A stretch of DNA of 64,000 nt from an uncultured Sphingomonadaceae bacterium. GTDB taxonomy: Bacteria > Pseudomonadota > Alphaproteobacteria > Sphingomonadales > Sphingomonadaceae. Below are positions 35,907 to 44,914 of the stretch, one piece after another. Where the stretch lies: contig CANLQI010000001.1 of assembly GCA_947493325.1 (NCBI GenBank), positions 1,503,375-1,567,374 on the forward strand, written 5' to 3'. Each line of letters starts with the position of its first letter. The stretch's first letter is position 1. The notes below the pieces were generated by a model. It searched no databases. It saw only the letters and a program-made list of their open reading frames with translations, and was not told where the DNA came from. A program made the translations under genes and the position numbers.

Positions 35907-36017
35907 ACGGCAATTACCGTGACGGTATGAAGATAGGGTGCGGCATGAACGCAAAGATTGGCTATCATCAAACGCTTTGGTAACAAACAATGCAGGCAAT
36001 AAAAACAGGACCCAAAT

Positions 36018-37226
36018 TTGACTAAGAAAAGCGATAAACCCGCCACACAGTCCGTCACTGGCGGCCGCCGCAAGGAATGGACAGGCGCGGTTGTCAATCC
36101 GCCGGTATGGCGCGCCAGCACGCATTTATATGACAATGTGGCGGCGCTGCGCGAAGGGCCGAAAACCAATGAAGACGGCCAGTTTTTCTATGGTCGGCGC
36201 GGGTCGCCGACACAATGGTCACTAGCCGATGCACTTACCGAAATGGAGCCCGGTGCGCATGGCACCATGCTCTATCCCTCCGGCGTGGCGGCGATTTCAT
36301 GTGCACTGCTTTCGGTGCTCCGCCCCGGTGATGTGCTGCTTATTGCCGACAATGCCTATGATCCCAGTCGCAGCTTTGCCGAAACATTCCTGAAACGCAT
36401 GGGTGTGGAAACACGCTATTATGACCCGATGGTGGGCGAAGGCATAGCCGAGCTGATCTGTGACAAAACGCGGGCGATCCTGATGGAAAATCCGGGCAGT
36501 TTGACATTTGAGGTACAGGATATTCCCGCCATTTGTGAAGCCGCAAAGGCACACGGGGTCATAACTCTGCTCGACAATACCTGGGCGACACCGGTTTTCT
36601 TTCCGGCGATCGAAAAAGGCGTCGACATGACGATCCTGGCCGCGACCAAATATATTGTCGGGCACAGTGATGTGATGATGGGCAGCGTCACGACAACGGA
36701 AAAATACTGGAAACGCCTGCGCAGCACCGCGCAGCAGCTGGGCCAGGTGGTGTCACCCGATGATGCCTATCTCGCCGCCCGCGGGCTGCGCACATTGGAT
36801 GTGCGGCTGCGGCAACATCAAATGTCCGCGCTGAAAATCGCCTATTGGCTCGAAGCACAGCCCGAAGTGGCGCGGGTGCTGCACCCCGCAATGCCTACCT
36901 GCCCCGGCCATGCGACATGGAAACGCGATTTCAAGGGCGCGTCCGGGCTGTTTTCTTTTGTGCTGAACGGCGGCAGCGATGACGCCCGCGCCGCACTCAT
37001 AGATACGCTGGAGTTGTTCGGCATCGGCTATAGCTGGGGCGGGTTTGAAAGCCTCGCCATTCCGGTATCACCGCAGCAGCACCGCACCGCCAGTGCGTGG
37101 CCTCCGGCGGATTATGGCACGCATGAACAATATCTGGTGCGTCTGCAAATCGGGCTGGAAGATACCGATGACCTGATCGCCGACCTTGCAGAGGGGCTGA
37201 AAGCGTTTAAGGTGGCAGCGCAATGA
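36018..37226 (+). CDS. metC: Cystathionine beta-lyase (PLP, Cys/Met metabolism family)
   Basis: This enzyme cleaves cystathionine to homocysteine, pyruvate and ammonia. The 402-residue product has SGVAAISCALLSVLRPGD (cofactor phosphate site), YYDPMVGEGI, LLDNTWATP (Asp that pairs with PLP) and the Schiff-base Lys in AATKYIVGHSDVMMG. YSWGGFESL near the C-terminus is typical of bacterial MetC. The start is TTG, chosen for AGGA 8 nt upstream and a complete N-terminus. The stop overlaps the mscS start (ATGA). Confidence 0.9.
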   Translation: MTKKSDKPATQSVTGGRRKEWTGAVVNPPVWRASTHLYDNVAALREGPKTNEDGQFFYGRRGSPTQWSLADALTEMEPGAHGTMLYPSGVAAISCALLSVLRPGDVLLIADNAYDPSRSFAETFLKRMGVETRYYDPMVGEGIAELICDKTRAILMENPGSLTFEVQDIPAICEAAKAHGVITLLDNTWATPVFFPAIEKGVDMTILAATKYIVGHSDVMMGSVTTTEKYWKRLRSTAQQLGQVVSPDDAYLAARGLRTLDVRLRQHQMSALKIAYWLEAQPEVARVLHPAMPTCPGHATWKRDFKGASGLFSFVLNGGSDDARAALIDTLELFGIGYSWGGFESLAIPVSPQQHRTASAWPPADYGTHEQYLVRLQIGLEDTDDLIADLAEGLKAFKVAAQ

Positions 37227-38560
37227 TTAACGACCTTATCAGTAATTTTACCGAAAGATTTGCGCAAAACCCTATCCAGTTGCAATATACGGAAGCGGGA
37301 ATTGCGGGCGGTCTGGTGCTGGGCTCCATCATTATCGGCTGGGGACTGAGCAAGCTGCTCGCGCCCAGACTCGCAACCATATGGGAAACGCGCGCCGGTT
37401 ATGAAAGCGAACTGGCGCGCCGCCGTATCCGCGACATGGTGCGCCGTCTTGCCGAAGTCATCATCATATCGCTGACGCTCGCACTGTGGGACTGGACACT
37501 GATTGCCAATGTCATTTTCGCCATCACTCTCGCGGCAGTTGCCGGATTGCTCACCAATGATTTTATACGCGGCGTACGCATGCCCGACTGGCTTGGGAGC
37601 GTCATGGGTGTCGGCGTGGCCGTCACCACGCTGTTCAGCCTGGTCGGCAGTATCGAGGCCATTACGGTAGCATTGGACCGGGTCGGATTCGATCTGGGCG
37701 ATGGGCGCATCTCGCTGTTAAAGATCGTCACAGTCATTTTTACCGGAGTTCTGCTGTTCGCAGTGGCCCGGATCGTCGGACGGATTATCAGCCATTCGAT
37801 CAGCAACTCGTCGCGCTTTGATGCAACGCAAAAGCTGCTGGGGCAGAAGATTGCGACCATCATCATCGTCATCATTGCCTTTTTCATCGGCATAGACGTG
37901 CTCGGCATTGACCTGACCGCGCTCGCCTTTTTCTCCGGCGCATTCGGTCTTGCCATCGGTTTCGGCATGCAGAAAACCATCGGTAACCTGATCGCGGGTA
38001 TCATCCTGCTGATGGACAGATCAATCAAGCCGGGCGATGTCATCGTGGTAGGTGACAGTTTTGGCTGGGTGAATAAAATTGGCGTGCGCGCCGTGTCGGT
38101 GCTGACGCGCGATGGCAAGGAGCACCTGATCCCAAACGAAAACCTGATGATCAACGAGGTGGAAAACTGGTCCTATTCCGACCCCAATGTCCGCATGAAA
38201 ATTGATGTGGGCGTTGCCTATAACAGCGATATGCGCAAAGTGCAGGAGCTTTTATATCAGGCTGTACGCGAATCCAAACGCGTGCTCAAACGACCTGCGC
38301 CTGTTGTGTGGATGCTCGAATTTGGCGATAATAGTGTCAATTTCCAGATCCGGTGCTGGATCAATGACCCCCAGGACGGCATCGGCAATGTCAAAGGTGA
38401 CGTGATGATGCGGGTGTGGGACCTGTTTCAGGAACATAATATCGAAATCCCCTTCCCGCAGCGTGACCTGTATATCAAGGAAATGCCGGACGGATTTGAC
38501 GTGCAAGAACGGACTCAGGCAGCGAAAGCAGATAAGGCCGTACACGGCACTTCCAGCTAA
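37223..38560 (+). CDS. MscS-family mechanosensitive channel (large form)
   Basis: The 445-residue product has about five transmembrane helices (about 25-46, 77-96, 98-118, 130-150 and 165-195) and then the MscS core: pore helix ALAFFSGAFGLAIGFGMQKTIGNLIAGIILL and the beta domain KPGDVIVVGDSFGWVNKIGVRAVSVLTRDG. The C-terminal alpha/beta domain ends in IPFPQRDLYIKEMP. It opens upon membrane tension to release solutes. Its start overlaps the metC stop, so it is translationally coupled to an amino-acid enzyme, an unexpected pairing. Confidence 0.92.
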   Translation: MINDLISNFTERFAQNPIQLQYTEAGIAGGLVLGSIIIGWGLSKLLAPRLATIWETRAGYESELARRRIRDMVRRLAEVIIISLTLALWDWTLIANVIFAITLAAVAGLLTNDFIRGVRMPDWLGSVMGVGVAVTTLFSLVGSIEAITVALDRVGFDLGDGRISLLKIVTVIFTGVLLFAVARIVGRIISHSISNSSRFDATQKLLGQKIATIIIVIIAFFIGIDVLGIDLTALAFFSGAFGLAIGFGMQKTIGNLIAGIILLMDRSIKPGDVIVVGDSFGWVNKIGVRAVSVLTRDGKEHLIPNENLMINEVENWSYSDPNVRMKIDVGVAYNSDMRKVQELLYQAVRESKRVLKRPAPVVWMLEFGDNSVNFQIRCWINDPQDGIGNVKGDVMMRVWDLFQEHNIEIPFPQRDLYIKEMPDGFDVQERTQAAKADKAVHGTSS

Positions 38561-38566
38561 GCGCCC

Positions 38567-38944
38567 TTACTGCACCAGCATCGGTCCCAATGGCTTGCCG
38601 CCGAACAGGTGGACATGCAGATGCGGGACTTCCTGATGGCCGTGATGACCCACATTGGCGAGCAGGCGGTAGCCTGGCTCCACCAGCCCCATCATCCGCG
38701 CAACATGGCCGACACCGCGCACAAGCCCGGCAATTTCGGCATCATCGGCCCTGGCGCTGAAATCATCCCAGCTCACATAAGCGCCCTTGGGGATGACAAG
38801 CACATGGGTCGGCGCCTGCGGGTTAATATCCTCAAAGGCCAGCACATGATCGTCCTCATGCACCTTATTACAAGGAATTTCACCGCGCAGGATTTTGGCG
38901 AAAATATTCTGGTCATCATAAGGTGCCTTGGGGTCAACGCTCAT
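38567..38944 (-). CDS. hinT: HIT-family purine nucleoside phosphoramidase-like protein
   Basis: The 125-residue HINT protein contains FAKILRGEIPCNKVHEDDHV, DINPQAPTHVLVIPKG and the catalytic histidine triad HLHVHLFGG. It hydrolyses AMP-amine conjugates, often linked to aminoacyl adenylates. It is the last gene of the leftward his operon after hisE (30-bp gap), as in other alphaproteobacteria. Confidence 0.93.
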   Translation of the reverse strand: MSVDPKAPYDDQNIFAKILRGEIPCNKVHEDDHVLAFEDINPQAPTHVLVIPKGAYVSWDDFSARADDAEIAGLVRGVGHVARMMGLVEPGYRLLANVGHHGHQEVPHLHVHLFGGKPLGPMLVQ

Positions 38945-38974
38945 AATTCAACTCTCCCGGTCTGGTTCAACACG

Positions 38975-39292
38975 CTAATGCGTCCGCGCCGCTTTCTCAT
39001 CAATTCCCGAAATGCCTTCACGCCGCGCCAGCTCGCTCAGCACATCATTCCAGCTCAGCCCCATATCGGCGAGTGTGACGAGCAGGTGAAATACCAGATC
39101 AGCGGATTCGCCAATCATTTCTTCATGTTCGTCAGTCACGGCAGCGATAACAGCTTCAGTCGCTTCCTCGCCCAGCTTCTGCGCCATTTTACCGCGCCCC
39201 TGATGCGTCAGCTTCGCCACATAGCTTTTGCCGGGGTCCGCCTGCCGCCGGTCAAAGATGATAGTTTCCAGATGTTCGATAATATCTTTCAT
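38975..39292 (-). CDS. hisE: Phosphoribosyl-ATP pyrophosphatase
   Basis: This is the second step of histidine synthesis, removing pyrophosphate from PR-ATP. The product is about 105 residues, starting MKDIIEHLETIIFDRRQ. It carries the all-alpha NTP-pyrophosphatase motif KLGEEATEAVIAAV and ESADLVFHLLVTLAD with metal-binding acidic residues. An ATG 6 nt upstream (39298) is an equally possible start. It is in the his operon between hisF and hinT. Confidence 0.95.
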   Translation of the reverse strand: MKDIIEHLETIIFDRRQADPGKSYVAKLTHQGRGKMAQKLGEEATEAVIAAVTDEHEEMIGESADLVFHLLVTLADMGLSWNDVLSELARREGISGIDEKAARTH

Positions 39293-39353
39293 GCCCATCT
39301 GTTTGCGCTGGCATGGCGGCATTGGTCAAGGGCAAAGCTGTCACATCAGCAGA

Positions 39354-40115
39354 TTACCGACGCGCGGGCAGTCCTGCATCGCGCAGTGCCTTATGTGCGT
39401 CAGCGATACTGTGCTCGCCAAAATGGAATATCGATGCGGCCAGCACCGCACTGGCATGCCCTTCTTTCACGCCATCGACCAGATGCCGTAAATTGCCGAC
39501 CCCGCCGCTGGCGACCACTGGTACGGATACCCTGCCCGCAATGGTACGGATCAGATCAAGGTCATAGCCGTCGCGTGTGCCGTCACGGTCCATCGACGTG
39601 ACAAGCAACTCCCCCGCGCCCAGCTCCGCGAGCCGCATGGCATGGCCCACCGCATCAATGCCGGTAGGTGTGCGACCGCCATGGGTGAATATCTCCCAGC
39701 CGCCCTGCCCGTCGCTGCGCGCATCAATCGACGCCACCACGCATTGCGACCCGAATTTCTGCGCTATTTCACCCACCAGTTCAGGCCGTGCCACAGCGGC
39801 GCTGTTGATCGCAACCTTATCCGCGCCGGCCAAAAGCAATGCACGGGCATGGCGGGCAGAAGAAACGCCGCCGCCTACGGTGAGCGGCATGAAGCAGACC
39901 TCTGCGGTACGTTTCACGACATCAAGTATCGTGCCGCGCGCTTCATGGCTGGCGGTGATATCCAGGAAACACAGCTCGTCCGCGCCCGCCACGTCATAGG
40001 CCTGCGCTTGCTCCACAGGGTCACCAGCATCTTGCAGATCGACGAAATTGACACCCTTGACCACACGGCCATTTGCAACGTCCAGACAGGGGATGACACG
40101 GATACGCAGGGTCAT
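39354..40115 (-). CDS. hisF: Imidazole glycerol phosphate synthase, cyclase subunit
   Basis: HisF uses ammonia from HisH to close the imidazole ring, giving IGP and AICAR. The 253-residue TIM barrel starts [21 protein letters not shown] with catalytic Asp11. Asp130-region [11 protein letters not shown] and the phosphate loops [20 protein letters not shown] and [14 protein letters not shown] are present. It lies downstream of hisA, separated by a 268-bp gap that holds the second large palindrome. Confidence 0.97.
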   Translation of the reverse strand: MTLRIRVIPCLDVANGRVVKGVNFVDLQDAGDPVEQAQAYDVAGADELCFLDITASHEARGTILDVVKRTAEVCFMPLTVGGGVSSARHARALLLAGADKVAINSAAVARPELVGEIAQKFGSQCVVASIDARSDGQGGWEIFTHGGRTPTGIDAVGHAMRLAELGAGELLVTSMDRDGTRDGYDLDLIRTIAGRVSVPVVASGGVGNLRHLVDGVKEGHASAVLAASIFHFGEHSIADAHKALRDAGLPARR

Positions 40116-40173
40116 TGTTTTGCTCGCTTGATTTTATTTGATGCCTTCTCGGGCATGAGGTGGCACCGGTCAG

Positions 40174-40330
40174 ATTGTTTTTCCCTCACGGCTATTTTTC
40201 GCTGCGCGAAAAGCCTGCGGGAACGCGGCACCAGCCCGCTCCCCCGCCCAACCTCCCGACAGGGTATAATATATCGGGAGGTTGGGCGGGGGAGCGGGCT
40301 GGTGCCGATTTGCGAACGGGAGTGAGCCAA
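40174..40330. repeat. Large palindromic element, copy 2 (34-bp perfect stem)
   Basis: Bases 40226-40259 and 40274-40307 form a perfect 34-bp inverted repeat with a 14-nt loop. Against copy 1 (1166-1250) the stem has changed at two base pairs, each compensated on the other arm. Flanks GCGAACGGGAGTGAGCCAA (40312-40330) and ATTGTTTTTCCCTCACGGC (40174-40192) match the flanks of copy 1 in reverse orientation. It has an extra 33-bp insert with its own hairpin at 40193-40225. It lies between hisA and hisF. Confidence 0.9.
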
Positions 40331-40383
40331 AAAGGACTCTTCCCGTATCAACCCGTGAGCCGGAGTGTGCAAAATAACTCCCA

Positions 40384-41109
40384 TCACCGCGCTGCCTTCG
40401 CAATCGCTGTCGCCAGATCCAGCCGTCCGTCATAAATCGCACGGCCCGTTATCACGCCTTCAATACCTTCATCCCTGTGCATGGAGAGCATATGGATATC
40501 GTCCAGCCCCTTGACCCCGCCGCTCGCGATCACGGGGATCGCGCTGCCGCGTGCCAGTTCCACCGTCGCGTCGATATTGCATCCTTTGAGCAGGCCATCA
40601 CGGCCCACATCGGTGAACAGCAACGCCGCGACGCCCGCATCCTCAAACCGGCGGGCCATGTCCTCCACACGCACCTCGGATACATCAGCCCAGCCTTCGG
40701 TGGCAACAAACCCATCGCGTGCGTCGACCGCCACCACGATCCCACCCGGAAACGCGCGGGCCATGTCTTTTACGAATTGCGGATCTTTGAGCGCCGCTGT
40801 GCCGATCACAATGCGCGCCACGCCCAAGTTGAACCAGCCTTCCACCGCCTGCGCATTACGGATACCACCGCCAAGCTGCACATGGCCGGGAAACTGCTGC
40901 ACAATCGCTTCGACCGCCTGCCGGTTCACAGCCCTGCCCGCGAACGCGCCATCCAGGTCCACGACATGCAGGTGCTGCGCGCCCGCATCGGCGAACAGCA
41001 TCGCCTGCGCCGCCGGGTCATCGCCATAAACGGTGGCCCGGTCCATATCACCCTCGGCCAGGCGCACCACCTGCCCGTCTTTCAGGTCAATTGCGGGGAA
41101 AACGATCAC
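40384..41109 (-). CDS. hisA: ProFAR isomerase
   Basis: HisA isomerises ProFAR to PRFAR. The 241-residue TIM barrel starts MIVFPAIDLKDGQVVRLAEGD with catalytic Asp8. VQLGGGIRNAQAVEGWFNLG and VIASGGVKGLDDIHML phosphate loops and the catalytic Asp in LFTDVGRDG are visible. It is the third gene of the his operon, after hisH; a 76-bp bipartite REP lies in the hisH-hisA gap. Confidence 0.97.
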   Translation of the reverse strand: MIVFPAIDLKDGQVVRLAEGDMDRATVYGDDPAAQAMLFADAGAQHLHVVDLDGAFAGRAVNRQAVEAIVQQFPGHVQLGGGIRNAQAVEGWFNLGVARIVIGTAALKDPQFVKDMARAFPGGIVVAVDARDGFVATEGWADVSEVRVEDMARRFEDAGVAALLFTDVGRDGLLKGCNIDATVELARGSAIPVIASGGVKGLDDIHMLSMHRDEGIEGVITGRAIYDGRLDLATAIAKAAR

Positions 41110-41145
41110 AGGCCTGGTCCTTTGATGACAGCATCACTTCGACCC

Positions 41146-41221
41146 GTCATTCCCGCGAAGGCGGGAATCTCGTGCAAAGTAGCGCCAGATTGAAGGAGAT
41201 TCCGGCTTTCGCCGGAATGAC
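41146..41221. repeat. Bipartite REP (BIME-like) in the his operon
   Basis: Two facing palindromes, GTCATTCCCGCGAAGGCGGG+AAT (41146-41168) and ATTCCGGCTTTCGCCGGAAT+GAC (ending 41221), are separated by a spacer containing TGCAAAGTAGCGCCAGATTG. Length (76 bp) and spacer match the element at 55322-55397. It lies between hisH and hisA. Confidence 0.9.
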
Positions 41222-41230
41222 GCGAATTTT

Positions 41231-41851
41231 TCACGGCATCCATGTCAAAAACCTTTCCAGCAATTCCAGGCCATAACGCTGGCTTTTTTCGGGGTGGAAC
41301 TGCACGCCGAATATATTATCCCGCGCCACCGCCGCGACAAGAGTCTCGCCATGGTGCGTGGTGGCGGCGATATCATCTGCATCCGCCACATCAAAATGAT
41401 AGCCGTGCAAGTAATAAGCCTCGCCATGTTCAAGCAGGGGCGCATCGCCGCGCACCTGCACATCGTTCCAGCCCATATGCGGCACCTTGATATCCGTAGT
41501 ATCAGGCTCAATCGCCCTCACCGTGCCGCCGATCCAGCCCAATCCCTGATGCGTGCCGTGTTCGACGCCTGTGTCCGCGAGCAGTTGCATACCAACACAA
41601 ATGCCCAGAAATGGCGCGCCCTCGTGCCGCACACGCTGCTCCAGCGCGTCCGCCATGCCGTCTATCGCCATCAACGCATCGCGGCACGCCCCGAACGCGC
41701 CCACACCGGGCAGGACAATACGGTCCGCGCCGGCCACAGCATCAGGATGACTGGTTATCGAAATACCGGTCGCACCCGCCGCTTTCAGCGCGTTATGCAC
41801 CGAATGAAGATTGCCCGCGCCATAATCTATCAGCGCAATAGCATCAGTCAC
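41231..41851 (-). CDS. hisH: Imidazole glycerol phosphate synthase, glutaminase subunit
   Basis: HisH is the class-I glutaminase that feeds ammonia to HisF. The 206-residue product has [18 protein letters not shown], the oxyanion-loop PGVGAFG, the nucleophile elbow [11 protein letters not shown] with catalytic Cys, and [10 protein letters not shown] with the His-Glu pair. Its start overlaps the hisB 3' end by 8 bp, showing tight operon organisation. Confidence 0.97.
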   Translation of the reverse strand: MTDAIALIDYGAGNLHSVHNALKAAGATGISITSHPDAVAGADRIVLPGVGAFGACRDALMAIDGMADALEQRVRHEGAPFLGICVGMQLLADTGVEHGTHQGLGWIGGTVRAIEPDTTDIKVPHMGWNDVQVRGDAPLLEHGEAYYLHGYHFDVADADDIAATTHHGETLVAAVARDNIFGVQFHPEKSQRYGLELLERFLTWMP

Positions 41852-42437
41852 TTAAAGTGCCTTTGGTCGAAGGAATCGCGCCCGCCTTGCGCGGGTCGAT
41901 CTCGACCGCCTGTCGCATGGCGCGGGCAAAGCCCTTGAAAATGCCCTCAATGATATGGTGATTATTCTGCCCATAGAGCAGCTCGCAATGCAGTGTCAGC
42001 CCGGCCGCCTGCGCGATTGAGTGGAACCAGTGCTCGAACAGCTCCGTATCCATTTCACCCAGCCGCGGCTGCGAAAAGCCCGCTTTCCACACCAGATAGG
42101 GCCGCCCGCTGATATCAACCGCGACCCGCGCCAGCGCTTCATCCATCGGTGAATAGGCACTGCCGTAACGCACAATCCCCGCCTTGTCGCCCAGCGCTTC
42201 GCTGAGCGCCTGTCCAATCGCAAGCGCGCTGTCTTCGGTGGTGTGATGCTGATCCACATGCAGATCGCCTTTGATACGGACCATAAGGTCAATCAGCGAG
42301 TGGCGCGAAAACTGCTCTATCATATGGTCGAGAAAGCCGATGCCGGTCGCAACATCATATTGCCCCGTACCATCGAGGTTCACTTCGACATGAATATCGG
42401 TTTCATGGGTCGTGCGGGTAAGAGTGGCTGTACGCAT
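41844..42437 (-). CDS. hisB: Imidazoleglycerol-phosphate dehydratase
   Basis: HisB dehydrates IGP to imidazole-acetol phosphate. The start [20 protein letters not shown] gives 197 residues, the length of monofunctional HisB; the 26-codon upstream extension is not conserved. Metal sites [31 protein letters not shown] and [17 protein letters not shown] are intact. It is the first gene of the leftward operon hisB-H-A-F-E-hinT and divergent from sspB; the 114-bp gap should hold both promoters. Confidence 0.97.
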   Translation of the reverse strand: MRTATLTRTTHETDIHVEVNLDGTGQYDVATGIGFLDHMIEQFSRHSLIDLMVRIKGDLHVDQHHTTEDSALAIGQALSEALGDKAGIVRYGSAYSPMDEALARVAVDISGRPYLVWKAGFSQPRLGEMDTELFEHWFHSIAQAAGLTLHCELLYGQNNHHIIEGIFKGFARAMRQAVEIDPRKAGAIPSTKGTLSD

Positions 42438-42551
42438 GCACGCATCTATAAAGCCATTCAGGCCGCCTGCAACAATTTTACGGCACATAATATCCTGAAC
42501 ATGTAAAAGAGCCACTTGACCCGGCCCGCGTTAAAAGCCACCAATGCACAT

Positions 42552-43043
42552 ATGAGCGAAGACATGCCAGACAGCCTGATTCCCTATGATGAAATCGTGC
42601 AGGAGGCCCTGCGCGCCGTGGTCGGCCGCGTCCTGCGCGAAGTCGAACGAGATGGCCTGCCCGGTGAGCATCATTTCTATATCACCTTCAAAACGGGCGC
42701 AGCTGGCGTTGAAATCCCCAGCCATCTAAGCGAACGGTTTCCTGATGAAATGACGATTGTTGTGCAGAACAAGTTCTGGGACCTCACAGTGGGCGATGAC
42801 AGTTTCTCCATCGGCCTCAGTTTCAACCAGATCCCGGCCAATCTGCATGTTCCCTATGCCGCAATTACGGCTTTTGTGGACCCGTCCGTTGATTTCGGAC
42901 TGCAATTCCATGTGGAAAGCGATGCCACCGAGCCCGCGCCGCATGAAGATGCCGAAAACGATCATCCCGAACCGACTAGCGATGGTGTGGACGGTGAAGA
43001 TGGTTCTAATGTTGTCACGGTGGACTTCGGGCAAAAGAAATAG
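42552..43043 (+). CDS. sspB: SspB-family ClpXP adaptor
   Basis: Alphaproteobacterial SspB delivers ssrA-tagged and other substrates to ClpXP. From MSEDMPDSLIPYDEIVQEAL the product is 163 residues. The folded domain includes HHFYITFKTGAAGVEIPSHL and DEMTIVVQNKFWDLTV, followed by a flexible acidic tail and the C-terminal ClpX-binding motif VVTVDFGQKK. An upstream TTG (42516) and a downstream ATG (42564) are alternative starts. Confidence 0.92.
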   Translation: MSEDMPDSLIPYDEIVQEALRAVVGRVLREVERDGLPGEHHFYITFKTGAAGVEIPSHLSERFPDEMTIVVQNKFWDLTVGDDSFSIGLSFNQIPANLHVPYAAITAFVDPSVDFGLQFHVESDATEPAPHEDAENDHPEPTSDGVDGEDGSNVVTVDFGQKK

Positions 43044-43230
43044 GCTGCCTAAAATACAGTGTCCTGGCCCTGTTTCCATATTCTCGTCGCGTTCTCGTAT
43101 CCTGTCTTCGTATCCCCGCTCTGCTTCGTATCCCGGCCCTTCGGCTGTCTGCTTGCTGCAGCCGCTCAGGATAAACTTGAGCAAAGCTCAAGGCCGGGAT
43201 CCACTGCGACCATAGCGCTTACCGCTCTTG

Positions 43231-43253
43231 GACCCCGGCCTGCGCCGGGGTAC
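43231..43253. repeat. REP-like palindrome in the sspB-HTH gap
   Basis: GACCCCGGCCTGCGCCGGGG plus TAC is the dispersed hairpin type seen at 10310 and 25405. The 298-bp gap 43044-43341 also contains a partial AAACTTGAGCAAAGCTCAAG palindrome near 43171-43190 and no gene. Confidence 0.8.
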
Positions 43254-43341
43254 AAAGAAGCTTCTCAAATCAACCGCACAAACCATTTTCCTACATGACA
43301 TGCGTCAGGCTATATTCCTCCTTTATCTTGCACGGAGAAAT

Positions 43342-43722
43342 ATGATGACGCACGCACAGCAACTTAGCAGCCTTGCCCCCTTTACACCCGTACCCGTACG
43401 CAGACGGCGTGACGGGTGGACCCGTGAACGACAGCGGGATTTTATCCGGCACCTTATGCTAACCGGAGTCGTGAAAGATGCTGCCCGGGCCACCGGCATG
43501 TCCGAAGCCTCTGCATACCGCCTGCGCAAACATGCTGACGCAGCATCATTCGCACATGCGTGGGATGTCGCGCTGGATCTGCATGCACAATACCGGATGT
43601 TCAGACGCCGTCAGGAAAAGCGCAAAGTACAGGCGAAACGCGCGCCGAGCCTGATGCGCCGGATTACCAATGCGGACAAGGCAAATACGGCCTATCACAA
43701 TGATATGAAAAGATATATCTGA
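43342..43722 (+). CDS. Short HTH protein, paralogue of 4952-5845
   Basis: The 126-residue product starts MMTHAQQLSSLAPFTPVPVR behind GGAG. It shares the pattern F-x-P-V-P, R-x-DGWT-x-x-RQR-x-FI, A-R-x-x-GMS-x-x-x-AY-x-LR and F-x-x-AWD-x-AL with the larger protein at 4952. The C-terminus is strongly basic (FRRRQEKRKVQAKRAPSLMRR). It is likely a DNA-binding protein of unknown role. A 17-bp inverted repeat begins at its stop codon. Confidence 0.8.
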   Translation: MMTHAQQLSSLAPFTPVPVRRRRDGWTRERQRDFIRHLMLTGVVKDAARATGMSEASAYRLRKHADAASFAHAWDVALDLHAQYRMFRRRQEKRKVQAKRAPSLMRRITNADKANTAYHNDMKRYI

Positions 43723-43795
43723 AAGGTCAGCCGAAAGTAGAGCTTATCGCCGTATTCGCTTAATTCTAAACTTGCACAACTTTCGGCTGACCTTT
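43722..43795. repeat. 17-bp perfect inverted repeat at the 3' end of the HTH gene
   Basis: AAAGGTCAGCCGAAAGT (43722-43738) and ACTTTCGGCTGACCTTT (43779-43795) are exact inverted copies around a 40-nt AT-rich spacer. The left arm begins at the last base of the stop codon. It could be a terminator with an unusually large loop, the end of a lost mobile element, or a binding site for the HTH protein. The rest of the gap to 43975 shows nothing else. Confidence 0.8.
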
Positions 43796-43975
43796 GGAAT
43801 GGTTTTTCGCACTCTGCGGGCAGAGAGGGTCATAAAAGATGGATTCAAGATTTCGGCAGCACCTTTTTTGACGCATATGTCCGGCCCGCCGATACGGCCG
43901 GACAGAACCAATATGGAACATCCTGTCCACTGGTGTGTTATGTAGTCAAAGCAATAAAGACTATTCAGGGGACAT

Positions 43976-44914
43976 ATGCATATTTTTGCAGCAGCAAATA
44001 CGACAGATACAACTAACACCGCGGCCGAAATCGCTGAACAGGTAAATCCGGTCGAAAAATTATCACAGCAAGTCATTGATATAGGCAACGGGTTTTTCAA
44101 TATATTGCCTAATCTCGCGATTGGCATATTCGTCATTCTGGTCACATGGATCGTGGCCAAGCTGGCGCGCAAACTGGCCGACCGTATTATCCGCAAAGCT
44201 GATTTGCGGCCATCGCTGCGTTCGCTAATCGAGACTTTGATCTCGGTCATTATCTGGATTATCGGTATCATGATTGCCGCCACAGTCATGATCCCCAGCC
44301 TGACACCTGCAGGAATGCTGGCCGGACTGGGCCTCGGCACCGTGGCTATCGGCTTTGCGTTTCAGGATATTTTTGAAAATTTCCTCGCCGGCGTGCTGAT
44401 CATGATCCGCAAAAAAATGCGGATTGGCGATGTTATCCAATGCGAAGGTATTACCGGCAAGGTCGAGCATATCACGTTGCGCGAGACGCATGTGCGCCGC
44501 CTTTCGGGGGAAACCACGATTGTGCCCAATTCGATGCTATTTAAAAATCCGGTGGAGATCATAACCGATGACCCACAGCGCCGTCATGAGGTTATTGCCG
44601 GTGTATCCTATGATACTGATCTGGAAGTCGCGCGCGACGTGATCCGTAAGGCTGTTGAAACGGTGGATGGAGTCGACAAGGACAAACGCATCGATGTGTT
44701 CGCATGCGAATTTAACTCCAGCTCGGTCGATTTCCGGGTGCGCTGGTGGGCTGGCTCCAAGCCCTATGATATGCACCATACGAAAGACTTGGTTATCCGC
44801 GCCATTAAACGCGCACTGGATGATGCGAATATCGAAATTCCGTTCCCGTATGTCACGCACACGTTTAAGGAAGCGGTAAGAATTGAAGAAGGAAATGACA
44901 ATGGCGAAAACTAA
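43976..44914 (+). CDS. MscS-family mechanosensitive channel (small form)
   Basis: The 312-residue product has three transmembrane helices (about 45-68, 85-108 and 112-140), as in E. coli MscS. TM3/pore is GMLAGLGLGTVAIGFAFQDIFENFLAGVLIM, and the beta domain is RIGDVIQCEGITGKVEHITLRETHVR. The C-terminal domain includes VDFRVRWWAG and ends IPFPYVTHTF. It overlaps the next gene by 14 bp, so the two form an operon. It is not closely similar to the larger MscS at 37223. Confidence 0.93.
   Translation: MHIFAAANTTDTTNTAAEIAEQVNPVEKLSQQVIDIGNGFFNILPNLAIGIFVILVTWIVAKLARKLADRIIRKADLRPSLRSLIETLISVIIWIIGIMIAATVMIPSLTPAGMLAGLGLGTVAIGFAFQDIFENFLAGVLIMIRKKMRIGDVIQCEGITGKVEHITLRETHVRRLSGETTIVPNSMLFKNPVEIITDDPQRRHEVIAGVSYDTDLEVARDVIRKAVETVDGVDKDKRIDVFACEFNSSSVDFRVRWWAGSKPYDMHHTKDLVIRAIKRALDDANIEIPFPYVTHTFKEAVRIEEGNDNGEN

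Noticed and set aside
43744-44340. 198-codon frame antisense to the mscS gene
   Set aside because: It covers the 17-bp inverted repeat and mscS membrane helices; the sense protein is a complete MscS.
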